Source of the DNA: Bacteroidota bacterium
Lineage (GTDB): Bacteria; Bacteroidota; Bacteroidia; Chitinophagales; Chitinophagaceae
Direction: 5' to 3'
Length of the DNA stretch: 13,925 nucleotides
NCBI GenBank assembly: GCA_021780705.1
Contig: JAJXYG010000028.1
Span: forward strand, 1-13,925
Shown: one piece after another, positions 1-7,197 of the stretch
Layout: the number at the start of each line of letters is the position of its first letter
How positions within the stretch are numbered: the stretch's first letter is position 1
The notes under the pieces: model-generated
Database searches by the model: none
The model's input: the letters and a program-made list of their open reading frames with translations, nothing else
What the model was told of the DNA's origin: nothing
Position numbers and translations under genes: made by a program

Positions 1-110
1 CCCGAGTCCTTTATGTCGCGATGACCTATCATCCGTTGATCTTGCCGCGCCTCGTCGGCGTGCGCGCCGTACCGGATGCCCCCCCGCCAAAACCCCTCGC
101 CCTGAGCTGA
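1..110. other. GC-rich stretch of unknown origin at the window edge
   Basis: This stretch is markedly richer in G and C than what follows (118 of bases 1-180 by hand count, against roughly half afterwards). No reading frame gives a recognisable protein. The frame that later encodes the Clp ATPase has a TGA at 108-110. A short run in that frame near the left edge (RVLYVAMT) resembles a UvrD-type helicase motif, but the match ends at once and carries no weight. It could be a mis-assembled contig end, a chimeric read, or sequence truly adjoining a truncated clp gene. I cannot tell these apart from sequence alone. Confidence 0.4.
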
Positions 111-812
111 CCGCCGCCCGGCTATCTGGGCAGCGAGCGGGGTGGCTGGCTTTGCAGAGAAATCGGCAAAACACGAACCGGCGTGCTGCTGCTGGATGAA
201 ATTGAAAAGGCGCACCCCGACATTTATAATATTTTGCTCCAGGTACTGGATGACGGACAATTGACCGACGGACTGGGCAGAAAGGTGGATTTCAAGAACA
301 CCATGATCATCATGACTTCCAACATAGGGGCCAGGCAGTTGAAGGACTTTGGAGAAGGAGTAGGTTTTTCTACGGCAGCCAGGGTGAAGAGTTCTGATGA
401 AAACAATAAATCCGTAATTGAAAAGGCGCTGAAGAGAACTTTCAGCCCCGAATTCCTGAACAGGATTGACGATGTGGTCATCTTTAACCAGCTGACCGAA
501 GAAAACATCTTCTCCATCATCGACATCCTGATGAAAGGAGTAACCCGCAGGCTGGACAATCTGGGCCTTACCCTGGAACTGACTCCGGAAGCCAAGAAAT
601 TCATAGCAGAAAAAGGCTATGACTCCCAATTCGGAGCCAGACCCCTGCACCGGGCCATTCAAAAATATTTGGAAGACCCTCTGGCAGAAGAGATTCTCAA
701 TATGAATGTCAAACACGGAGATGTGCTGCTGGCAAGCCTCGATGAGGAGAATTCCAAGATCACCTTTGAAATAAAGGGAGGTGTGAAAAAAGAAGAAACT
801 TCCCAGGCCTGA
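111..812 (+). CDS. clpC: ClpC/ClpB-type AAA+ ATPase, C-terminal part (5' end missing)
   Basis: This is the second AAA+ module of a Hsp100 unfoldase, which threads proteins into ClpP or, in ClpB, rescues aggregates. Visible in order are the pore-loop region PPGYLG near 114, Walker B (LLLDEIEKAHPD), LLQVLDDGQLTD, sensor 1 (MTSNIGARQL), the arginine-finger region (FSPEFLNRIDD), and the D2-small domain with the sensor 2 motif GARPLHRAIQKYLEDPLAEEIL split over 641-700. The tail is short and charged. The motif spacing from PPGY to DEIE equals that of the family, so homology reaches back to about 114, but TGA at 108-110 breaks the frame just upstream. A GTG at 183 is inside Walker B and is not a real start. 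The N domain, first AAA+ module and Walker A of the second are absent. ClpC is preferred over ClpB because of the SNIGARQLKDFG segment. The fragment may be a contig-edge truncation rather than a pseudogene. Confidence 0.85.
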   Translation, partial: PPPGYLGSERGGWLCREIGKTRTGVLLLDEIEKAHPDIYNILLQVLDDGQLTDGLGRKVDFKNTMIIMTSNIGARQLKDFGEGVGFSTAARVKSSDENNKSVIEKALKRTFSPEFLNRIDDVVIFNQLTEENIFSIIDILMKGVTRRLDNLGLTLELTPEAKKFIAEKGYDSQFGARPLHRAIQKYLEDPLAEEILNMNVKHGDVLLASLDEENSKITFEIKGGVKKEETSQA

Positions 813-842
813 TCCATCGAAACAAAGAGTCGATAACGATAA

Positions 843-872
843 AAAAAAGCTACCCCTGCGGTGGCTTTTTTT
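843..872 (+). terminator. Intrinsic terminator after clpC
   Basis: Twelve bases, AAAAAAGCTACC (843-854), pair with GGTGGCTTTTTT (860-871) around the loop CCTGC, with one U-G wobble, and the 3' arm ends in a T run. It lies 31 bases after the clpC stop and before cmk, so cmk probably has its own promoter. Because A and T runs flank both sides it could also act on the minus strand, but no minus-strand gene is nearby. Confidence 0.75.
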
Positions 873-917
873 GTGGCTTCTTTTTGTACTTCCTGTGATT
901 TATCGCATTTTTGTCCT

Positions 918-1607
918 ATGGCTGAAAGGATCATCATCACGATTGACGGAGGTTCCTCCTGTGGAAAGAGTACCCTTGCCCGGCAGCTGGCTGCAAAACT
1001 TGGGTACCGCTATATTGACAGCGGAGCCATGTACCGGGCCATCACCTTGTATTTTCTGAGGAACAATGTGGATATGGGAAACACCGTCCAGGTTCGCAGT
1101 GCCCTCAAGGATATTAATCTTGAATTCATCATCAATCCCCTCACCCAGCAATCGGAAATCTATCTTAACGGAGAAGATGTCGAATTCATCATCCGCGACC
1201 TGATTATCGCCGAAAAGGTCAGTGAGGTGGCAGCCATCAAGGAAGTCCGTGAATTTGCGGTAGCAGCCCAGCAAAAAATGGGAAGCCAAAAAGGGATCGT
1301 CATGGATGGAAGGGATATCGGCACTACCGTGTTCCCGAATGCGGAATTGAAAATTTACATGGTAGCTGATGAAGCCGTAAGGGTGGGACGCCGGTTTAAG
1401 GAAATGTATGACAAGAACCCTAATATCTCCATTGATGAGGTAAAGGCCAATATCGAAATGAGAGATTATATCGATACCAACCGTGAAGTGAGCCCGCTGA
1501 GAAAAGCTGCAGACGCGGTAGTATTGGACAATACCGATTTAAATCAGGAAGAACAGCTGGAATATGCCTTGAAACTCGCAAAAAAGGCAATCAAAGCATT
1601 GGCTTAA
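918..1607 (+). CDS. cmk: Cytidylate kinase
   Basis: The enzyme phosphorylates CMP and dCMP with ATP to give the diphosphates, in the cytoplasm, for pyrimidine nucleotide supply. The 229-residue product has the usual bacterial length. The P-loop GGSSCGKST lies at residues 11-19, followed by the substrate-site segment YIDSGAMYRA, the motif MDGRDIGTTVFPNA, and the lid segment containing RDYIDTNREVSPL, all characteristic of Cmk. The ATG at 918 gives the standard N terminus just before the first beta strand. An upstream in-frame GTG at 861 would start inside the terminator hairpin and add a Cys-rich leader without family precedent, so it is rejected. No Shine-Dalgarno sequence is visible. A promoter-like pair (TTTG at 883-886, CATTTTTG at 906-913, spacer 19) would leave almost no leader. 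Confidence 0.95.
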   Translation: MAERIIITIDGGSSCGKSTLARQLAAKLGYRYIDSGAMYRAITLYFLRNNVDMGNTVQVRSALKDINLEFIINPLTQQSEIYLNGEDVEFIIRDLIIAEKVSEVAAIKEVREFAVAAQQKMGSQKGIVMDGRDIGTTVFPNAELKIYMVADEAVRVGRRFKEMYDKNPNISIDEVKANIEMRDYIDTNREVSPLRKAADAVVLDNTDLNQEEQLEYALKLAKKAIKALA

Positions 1608-1638
1608 GGAAATGGGATTCCACTCCCCTCCCCTCAAC

Positions 1639-2871
1639 TCAACTTTTAGAAAACTCCGCCATTACCTCCTCCATGGATTTGGCACTCTTGAAAAAGGAAC
1701 GGAGCCGGGTGATGACTTCTTCCACAAGGGCATCCGGGCAACTGGCCCCGCTTGTGAGGGCAATTTTAATGACTTTTTTTTGAGGCAGGTAAGATAGGGT
1801 CGTGACTTCCTGCTTTTTATGGAGATTATAATGCCGGATTTCCCGTGAAGAAACGATCTCTTCTGCCGAGCGCACAAAATAGGTCGGAAATTTACCTTCA
1901 CACAATTCCACCAGATGAGACGTGTTGGAACTGTTATATCCTCCCACAACTATGGCCAGATCCGCATCTGAATCCAGAAGCCCATATACGGAGGTCTGGT
2001 TTTCGGCAGTGGCATAGCAAAGGGTATCCCGCGTATCGGCAAAATGGGCTCCAATGGCAGCTCTATCCAACTGATACTTTTCCATCATGACCGTTTTCAG
2101 ATAATCGGCGATGGCCTGGGTATCTTCTGCCAGCATGGTGGTCTGGTTGACTACTCCAATCCGGATGAGGTCTTTTTTCACATCAAATCCCCTGGAATAT
2201 TTCTGAGCGAATTCCGTATAAAAATCTTCCGGTGGCTTTTCACCGGTGATATATTTCGCCAGTTCCCGGGTTTCTTTCATGTCGGTTACAATTACGGTGG
2301 GCCCGCTCGAAGCACTATGGCTGAAAGTGGCCCGGGTCTCCTCATGAAAGGGTTTGCCGTGCACCACGATGGTATATTTATTTCGGGCAATGGCCTCTGC
2401 CCGGTTCCATACCTTTTCCACGAATGGGCAAGTGGTATTGTATCTTTCAATGGCAATCCCCTTTTCCCGGAGACGGTCTTCCATTTCCAGGGTTGTCCCG
2501 AATGCAGGGATGATTACAATATCCGAAGAATTTAACTCATCAAAGGGCACGAGTATATTTCCCCGTGTGTCCATTAGAAAATGAACGCCTCTGCTCTTAA
2601 GATCTTCATTTACCAGGGGATTATGGATCATTTCACTGAGCAGGAATATCCGTTTACCCGGATTTTCCGCCACCGTCCTGAATGAAATTTCTATGGCATT
2701 TTCCACCCCATAGCAAAAGCCGAAATGCCTGGATAGCAATATCTGAAGGCTGCCAAAATCCAGCAGGCTGGGAGAAAAGTCCTTTTTCAGCTTGTCATGC
2801 TCCTTCCGCTTGTCCTTTATTGTGGAGATAAGGGAACTTCTATAACTGCCCGGTATGTTGAATTTTTTCAT
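1639..2871 (-). CDS. ispH: 4-hydroxy-3-methylbut-2-enyl diphosphate reductase (long IspH/LytB form)
   Basis: This is the last step of the MEP isoprenoid pathway: it reduces HMBPP to IPP and DMAPP using an oxygen-sensitive [4Fe-4S] cluster. The 410-residue product is longer than the roughly 315-residue E. coli enzyme and matches the long class seen in cyanobacteria and many Bacteroidota. The three cluster cysteines are visible: C53 in HFGFCYGV, C148 in NTTCPFVEKVWN and C378 in SGASCPD. Also seen are HGKPFHEET, the VNQTTM segment, and VVGGYNSSNTSHL. The ATG at 2871 is chosen over a TTG at 2889 because AGGAGA sits nine bases upstream of the ATG. The gene converges on cmk with a 31-base gap and diverges from the GH13 gene. 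Electrons for IspH usually come from a ferredoxin or flavodoxin; the ferredoxin at 7198 is one candidate, by inference only. Confidence 0.95.
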   Translation of the reverse strand: MKKFNIPGSYRSSLISTIKDKRKEHDKLKKDFSPSLLDFGSLQILLSRHFGFCYGVENAIEISFRTVAENPGKRIFLLSEMIHNPLVNEDLKSRGVHFLMDTRGNILVPFDELNSSDIVIIPAFGTTLEMEDRLREKGIAIERYNTTCPFVEKVWNRAEAIARNKYTIVVHGKPFHEETRATFSHSASSGPTVIVTDMKETRELAKYITGEKPPEDFYTEFAQKYSRGFDVKKDLIRIGVVNQTTMLAEDTQAIADYLKTVMMEKYQLDRAAIGAHFADTRDTLCYATAENQTSVYGLLDSDADLAIVVGGYNSSNTSHLVELCEGKFPTYFVRSAEEIVSSREIRHYNLHKKQEVTTLSYLPQKKVIKIALTSGASCPDALVEEVITRLRSFFKSAKSMEEVMAEFSKS

Positions 2872-2886
2872 GCGCGAATTTCTCCT

Positions 2887-2915
2887 CAAAGGTACAAATC
2901 CCCTATCATGATAAA
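2887..2915 (-). promoter_or_regulatory. Candidate ispH promoter with a palindrome in the spacer
   Basis: Read on the minus strand, TACCTTTG (2887-2894) matches the Bacteroidota -7 box TAnnTTTG exactly. TTTA (2912-2915) lies 17 bases upstream, a three-of-four match to the -33 TTTG. The spacer contains the perfect ten-base palindrome TATCATGATA (2904-2913), which overlaps the -33 element. Transcription would begin within about ten bases of the ATG at 2871, giving a very short leader that barely includes the AGGAGA sequence. Confidence 0.45.
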
Positions 2916-2981
2916 GGCTAATAAAAGATTAAGAATGCCTAATTTTAGTCTTTCTTATTTTTCACCTTTAAAATCAATAAA

Positions 2982-4262
2982 ATGCATCCTGACTGGAGTT
3001 ATTCCGCTAACATATACGAAACCAATGTCCGCCAATATACCCAGGAAGGGACCTTTGAAGCATTTTCCAAACACCTGCCCCGCCTGCGGGACATGGGGGT
3101 GAAGATCCTCTGGTTCATGCCCATAACCCCCATCAGTGAACTGGGAAGGCTTGGCTCCCTGGGAAGCTATTATGCGGTGAAAAATTATACGGAAATCAAT
3201 CCGGAATTCGGGACCCTGGAGGACTTCAAAAACCTGGTTGCCCAGGCTCATTCCATGGATTTTAAGGTAATCATTGACTGGGTGGCCAATCATGCCGGAA
3301 ATGACAATGTCTGGGTCAGCCAGTTCCCGGAATTCTTTTGCTATGACCCTGATCACCAGATCATTCATCCCCATGGATGGTCCGATGTCTCCCAATTGAA
3401 TTATGACGTGCCTGCACTGCACGTCCATATGATTGAAGCTATGAAATTCTGGATCGAGGAATGCAAGATTGATGGATTCAGGTGCGATATGGCCCACCTG
3501 GTCCCCCTTGATTTCTGGGTGGAAGCCAAAAAGCAGCTTTCTGAAATCAAATCAGATTTGTTCTGGCTCGGGGAATGTGAAGAACCTGAATATCATGAGG
3601 TTTTTGATGCGACTTATACCTGGAGGTGGATGCATGCTTCTGAGGAGTTCTACCATGGCAGGATGAACCTGCAGAGTATGCTCACCATACTTTATAAAAG
3701 TGTGACGGAATTTCCCTGCGCGGCCTTCAGGACCTACTTCACCAGCAATCATGATGAGAACAGCTGGAATGGCACGGAATATGAAAAATATGGATATGCT
3801 GCGAAGCTCTTTGCGGTATTTAGCTCCACCTGGAACGGGATTCCGATGATTTACAGCGGACAGGAAACCGCCAGTAAAAAGCGGCTTAAATTCTTTGACA
3901 AGGATCCTATCGAATGGGATGGCAAATACGAACTTCATGATTTTTATAAGACCCTGCTTACCCTTAGAAGCACCAGCAAGGCCCTAAGGCCGGCAGATCC
4001 GCATATGCTCACCCGGGTAGTATCTCACCCTGATGATCCCCATATCTTTTCTTTCCTTAGAAAAAACGGGATTCATGAAGTCCTGGTAGTCCTGAATTGC
4101 TCGGGCGCAGAAATCAATTTTCAGGTCAAAGGGGTACAGGGTGTATTCAGAAATGTCTTTGGAGGCAGGGATGTCAATTTTGACCATGAGGATTCCGTCT
4201 TCTTAAGGGGCTGGGAATTTTTGGTCCTTGAAAAGGTTCCGATGCTTTCCGAGCCTGCCTAA
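2982..4262 (+). CDS. Alpha-amylase family (GH13) glycoside hydrolase, cytoplasmic
   Basis: A 426-residue (beta/alpha)8-barrel enzyme of clan GH-H acting on alpha-glucosidic bonds. Conserved regions appear in order: region I DWVANH at 99-104, region II DGFRCDMAH at 164-172 with nucleophile D169, region III with acid/base E198 in LGECEEP, and region IV SNHDEN at 255-260 with D258. A short C-terminal beta domain follows (about 345-420). There is no signal peptide or lipobox, so it should act in the cytoplasm, perhaps on maltodextrins or stored glucan, unlike SusG-type surface amylases. No carbohydrate-binding module, SusC/SusD pair or glycogen gene is nearby. The ATG at 2982 lacks a Shine-Dalgarno sequence and is preceded by an A/T-rich stretch. 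Exact specificity (amylase, glucosidase or transferase) cannot be read from the motifs. Confidence 0.9.
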   Translation: MHPDWSYSANIYETNVRQYTQEGTFEAFSKHLPRLRDMGVKILWFMPITPISELGRLGSLGSYYAVKNYTEINPEFGTLEDFKNLVAQAHSMDFKVIIDWVANHAGNDNVWVSQFPEFFCYDPDHQIIHPHGWSDVSQLNYDVPALHVHMIEAMKFWIEECKIDGFRCDMAHLVPLDFWVEAKKQLSEIKSDLFWLGECEEPEYHEVFDATYTWRWMHASEEFYHGRMNLQSMLTILYKSVTEFPCAAFRTYFTSNHDENSWNGTEYEKYGYAAKLFAVFSSTWNGIPMIYSGQETASKKRLKFFDKDPIEWDGKYELHDFYKTLLTLRSTSKALRPADPHMLTRVVSHPDDPHIFSFLRKNGIHEVLVVLNCSGAEINFQVKGVQGVFRNVFGGRDVNFDHEDSVFLRGWEFLVLEKVPMLSEPA

Positions 4263-4276
4263 CATATATTAATGGA

Positions 4277-4300
4277 AAGCCACGGCAACTGCCGTGGCTT
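4277..4300. terminator. Hairpin between convergent genes, likely two-way terminator
   Basis: GCCACGGC (4279-4286) pairs perfectly with GCCGTGGC (4291-4298) around AACT, and the outer AA/TT bases extend the stem. It sits 14 bases after the GH13 stop and 30 bases beyond the minus-strand protease stop. Neither side has a long U run, so its efficiency is uncertain, but its position between two converging genes supports the role. Confidence 0.6.
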
Positions 4301-4329
4301 CCACTTATCCAAATCCAGTACTGAGAATT

Positions 4330-5871
4330 TTATTCCCCGGAATCATCCAGGTCTAAAGGATATTCAAAAGGCTCGCTATACCCCGGATAGACACCTGTAA
4401 TGGTTACCTGCCGGTTGTCTGCGATAATGTTTTTAAGGTCGGTAACGGATTTCACCGTTTGCCCGTTGGCTTTAGTAATTATGAAACCGTCTCTCATCCG
4501 GGTCTGGTCATTGATTGCCCCCTCATTAATTTTGCGGACCACTACCCCACCGTCAATTCCGTATTCCTTGGCCTTTTGCGGACTAAGGGTCTCCAGTTCA
4601 GCCCCCAGTTTGTCGATATTTCCATTCGACTTGAGGATGGCATAGGTACCTGCTTTGTTCTTCAGCACCACCGGGATCGTGATTTCTTTTCCATCCCGGG
4701 ACACGGTGATGTTCACCTTATCCCCCGGATGGTAGTTGCTGAGTTGTTCCTGCAGGGCGGGACCTGAAGTGATGGCCATATTATTTACCTTTTCAATGAT
4801 ATCACCAACCTTCATTCCGGCCTCCAGACCTGCTCCGTCTTTGGTGAGTGCCGTTACATAAATTCCATTGGCATCCAACGGTATTTTGTTGGCTTGTTTC
4901 TGAGAATTAGACAACTGGCTGGCATCAATGAACATGGCGCCCAAAAATCCCCTCTGTACACTGCCGTACTTGATCAGGTCGTTAACCACTTTCCTTACAA
5001 TATCTACCGGGATGGCGTAGGAATATCCATTGTAATACCCGGTTGGGGATGCAATGGCAGAGTTGATTCCTATCAATTGGCCGCTGGTATTGATCAGGGC
5101 ACCTCCACTGTTACCTGGATTGACCGCAGCATCGGTTTGCAGGAAAGATTCTACCGCATAGGAGCGCCCCCCATTGCTGTCATGATTGAGTCCCAGCTGC
5201 CTTGACTTGGCACTGATAATACCTGCTGTTACAGTTGCCTGAAGATTTAAGGGATAGCCAATGGCCAGTACCCACTGACCGATTTTTACATCATTTGAAT
5301 TTCCATATAACAGGAAAGGCAACCCGTGGGCATCCACCTTAACCACAGCGATATCATAGGAAGGGTCTGCACCGATTACCTTTGCCGTGTAGGTCTTCCC
5401 GTCACTTAAGGTAACCGTTACCTTATCTGCTCCCGCCACCACGTGATTGTTGGTTACAATATATCCATCTTCACTAATGATGACCCCTGACCCGGATCCC
5501 ATTTCAGGATACATCCGGCCCGGATTGTTGTAGCCGAAAAGCTGATTGAGCAGGTCATTGCCTCCAAACATATCAGTAAACGGGTTGCCGTGATCCGGCA
5601 GGTTATTGCTCACCTGCCTGGGTTCGGTAATGGTTTTTATATGTACCACCGTAGGAATCGCAGCTGCAGCCGCTTCTGTGAAATCCACCGGTCCACCGGT
5701 TGGGTTTCCTTTGTTGTCAAAAAACCCTGCGTACTTATAATTGCTGGGAACCCCTGCCGTGGCAAAATTGGGATTGTCCTGATGTTGTTGGTAGATATTA
5801 TACCCCAGAATTACTGCCAGGGTGGTCAGCGTACTTACGAGAATGGTGAGTAAAACGTTCCTTGTTTTCAT
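4330..5871 (-). CDS. degP: Do/DegP/HtrA-family periplasmic serine protease with two PDZ domains
   Basis: An envelope quality-control protease and chaperone. The 513-residue protein starts with a short basic stretch and a hydrophobic segment (about residues 6-24), an uncleaved anchor or signal peptide that exports it. The trypsin-like domain carries H143 (TNNHVV), D173 (SYDIAVV) and S255 (NPGNSGGA), a complete triad. Two PDZ domains follow (roughly 305-395 and 415-505). A long linker after the anchor contains an Ala run (TEAAAAAIPTVVHI). Length and order fit the DegP/DegQ class rather than DegS, which has a single PDZ. No Shine-Dalgarno sequence precedes the ATG. The 235 bases upstream hold an inverted repeat that could take part in regulation. 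The gene stands alone, convergent with the GH13 gene. Confidence 0.93.
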   Translation of the reverse strand: MKTRNVLLTILVSTLTTLAVILGYNIYQQHQDNPNFATAGVPSNYKYAGFFDNKGNPTGGPVDFTEAAAAAIPTVVHIKTITEPRQVSNNLPDHGNPFTDMFGGNDLLNQLFGYNNPGRMYPEMGSGSGVIISEDGYIVTNNHVVAGADKVTVTLSDGKTYTAKVIGADPSYDIAVVKVDAHGLPFLLYGNSNDVKIGQWVLAIGYPLNLQATVTAGIISAKSRQLGLNHDSNGGRSYAVESFLQTDAAVNPGNSGGALINTSGQLIGINSAIASPTGYYNGYSYAIPVDIVRKVVNDLIKYGSVQRGFLGAMFIDASQLSNSQKQANKIPLDANGIYVTALTKDGAGLEAGMKVGDIIEKVNNMAITSGPALQEQLSNYHPGDKVNITVSRDGKEITIPVVLKNKAGTYAILKSNGNIDKLGAELETLSPQKAKEYGIDGGVVVRKINEGAINDQTRMRDGFIITKANGQTVKSVTDLKNIIADNRQVTITGVYPGYSEPFEYPLDLDDSGE

Positions 5872-5910
5872 GTATCGTATCGTTTTAATGGAATGAATTA
5901 AGATCTCTTG

Positions 5911-5939
5911 ATTTCTATAGGACTTTGCCTATCAGAAAT
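5911..5939. repeat. Imperfect inverted repeat upstream of the HtrA protease gene
   Basis: ATTTCTATAGG (5911-5921) and CCTATCAGAAAT (5928-5939) are complementary apart from one bulged base, with the six-base loop ACTTTG. It is 40 bases from the protease start, so it could be a 5'-leader hairpin or a protein-binding site. Nothing else is recognisable in 5872-6061, and no clear -33/-7 pair was found there. Confidence 0.5.
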
Positions 5940-6061
5940 TTCAGGTATAAAATTAATAGAACAAATCAATTCCCTTGTTCCCGCTCATTTACCTTTAACA
6001 ATTAATTAGTAAGACTTTCGTAGATCAAAAACTGCTCAATTCCTTTACCAGTCTACATTAT

Positions 6062-6088
6062 AAAAAACACCAACTCCCTGAAGTTAGT
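6062..6088 (-). terminator. Intrinsic terminator of the acyl-CoA reductase gene
   Basis: On the minus strand ACTAACT (6088-6082) pairs with AGTTGGT (6075-6069) around a six-base loop, using one U-G wobble, and a run of six U follows one base later (6067-6062). It begins 19 bases after the gene's stop. The plus-strand copy has a C-A mismatch at the wobble position and no T run, so it is directional. Confidence 0.6.
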
Positions 6089-6106
6089 TCATTTTTTTGC
6101 AATTCC

Positions 6107-7102
6107 TTAAATACCCAGCAAGAATTGCATGACATCAGCCCCGTCGGCATAATCAAATAATCCAGGCATTTGGGACTGGCCAAACCCGGTAAACCCTTTA
6201 CCTATAATGCATTGTATGTTTGGGTGCTGCTGCAGGTCCTTAATCAAAACGTCCTTATCCCCGTAAAAAGTATAAAATAGCTGGCTCACCGGGGCAAACA
6301 ACTCCTCCCCTTCAGTCAGAATGGTGCTGCCATTGGTCATGTACAATTTCTGGTTCATGATCAGCAGGGCCAGGTTATAGTCATAATTATTTCGGTACTT
6401 GGTATGATCCATCAGGTATTCATATTTTTTGAAAACCTGGAGCAGGTTTTCAAATTCATATCCGGCGGGCACATACAGATGGGTGATGCTCCTGCATCCC
6501 AGACCAAAATAGGTATGTACATCATCAGCCAGCGATTCCAGATCTTTGATGGATTCCGATCCGGTAAGTATCGCCACCGAAGTCATGTTGCTTCTGATCA
6601 GGGAAGGATACTTGCCGAAATAATGGTGAAAATGCCGTGCAGAATTATTGCTGCCGGTGGCTATATAGGCATCGCAGCCTGCCAGCAGGTCTGCGAAGAC
6701 CACGCTTTTGCCTACTTCCCCTTCCCATCGGGTCAATTGATCCACCAGGTGTGGCAGCAGAATCCGGTCTTTTTCCGAGAGTTTGACCATTTGGCGGTGC
6801 CCGGACACAAATACACTTAGGAAGTCATGAAATCCCACCAGGGGGATGTTTCCTGCCATCACGATCCCCACGGTCCTGGGAAGGATATTGTCATCGAGCT
6901 GGTAATGGGCTGCCCATTGGTTCAGCAGGTCCCTTTTGAGCATCAGATTCGCGATATTTCTGATAGCCAAACCCGTGAATTCCTCCGTAAACCATTTATT
7001 GCTTTCATAGGCCTTTTTTTTCACTTCCTTCAGCTGCGGTCCATCTTCCAGCAGGTAGGTTCCCAACTTTTCCAGCAAGTCAATTCTTTGTGATAATTTC
7101 AT
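6107..7102 (-). CDS. LuxC-type acyl-CoA reductase
   Basis: The 331-residue product belongs to the LuxC/acyl-CoA reductase branch of the aldehyde dehydrogenase superfamily, which reduces an acyl-CoA or acyl-enzyme thioester to the aldehyde with NADPH. Visible are the nucleotide-binding start of the Rossmann-like fold (VGIVMAGNIPLVGFHDFLSV), the segment DAYIATGSNNSARHF, and the catalytic cysteine C203 in FGLGCRSITHLYVP. It is shorter than photobacterial LuxC (about 480 residues), lacking part of the N-terminal region. No luxABDE genes are near, so bioluminescence is not implied. A ferredoxin gene diverges from it across 95 bases, an arrangement that I recall as recurrent in Bacteroidota. The start is the ATG at 7102. 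The aldehyde product may feed alcohol or lipid synthesis, but that is inference. Confidence 0.85.
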   Translation of the reverse strand: MKLSQRIDLLEKLGTYLLEDGPQLKEVKKKAYESNKWFTEEFTGLAIRNIANLMLKRDLLNQWAAHYQLDDNILPRTVGIVMAGNIPLVGFHDFLSVFVSGHRQMVKLSEKDRILLPHLVDQLTRWEGEVGKSVVFADLLAGCDAYIATGSNNSARHFHHYFGKYPSLIRSNMTSVAILTGSESIKDLESLADDVHTYFGLGCRSITHLYVPAGYEFENLLQVFKKYEYLMDHTKYRNNYDYNLALLIMNQKLYMTNGSTILTEGEELFAPVSQLFYTFYGDKDVLIKDLQQHPNIQCIIGKGFTGFGQSQMPGLFDYADGADVMQFLLGI

Positions 7103-7131
7103 TTGTCGAATAATTATCTGTTATATATTTG
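7102..7131 (+). promoter_or_regulatory. Bacteroidota-type promoter of the ferredoxin gene
   Basis: TTTG (7102-7105) and TATATTTG (7124-7131), an exact TAnnTTTG match, are separated by 18 bases. Transcription should start near 7137, giving a leader of about 60 bases. The -33 element overlaps the first base of the divergent acyl-CoA reductase gene, so occupation by polymerase could interfere with expression of that gene. Confidence 0.65.
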
Positions 7132-7133
7132 TG

Positions 7134-7167
7134 GCGAAATTAATTAATGCAAATTTCGCGCATTAAT
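7134..7167. repeat. Two interleaved perfect inverted repeats in the ferredoxin leader
   Basis: Repeat A is GCGAAATT (7134-7141) with AATTTCGC (7152-7159). Repeat B is ATTAATGC (7143-7150) with GCATTAAT (7160-7167). Both are perfect over eight bases, and the arms alternate A-B-A'-B', which is the order of an H-type pseudoknot or of two mutually exclusive hairpins. The block begins immediately after the -7 box, so it may equally be a double-stranded operator. Confidence 0.7.
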
Positions 7168-7197
7168 GACAGCTTGTAAATGATAAAATACTAAAAA

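Noticed and set aside
861..917. Longer cmk reading frame starting at GTG 861
   Set aside because: The start lies inside the clpC terminator hairpin and would add a Cys-rich leader not seen in cytidylate kinases; the ATG at 918 gives the normal N terminus.
2044..2535. 163-residue plus-strand open frame inside ispH
   Set aside because: It lies wholly antisense to a clear IspH coding region, has no recognisable motif, and reflects the codon pattern of the true gene.
2872..2889. TTG start for ispH at 2889
   Set aside because: Its first codons contain AGGAGA, placed correctly as a ribosome site for the ATG at 2871; the extra six residues have no family support.
6107..7102. Bioluminescence locus suggested by the LuxC-like gene
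   Set aside because: No luxA, B, D or E homologue is present, and short LuxC-type reductases occur widely in non-luminous Bacteroidota.
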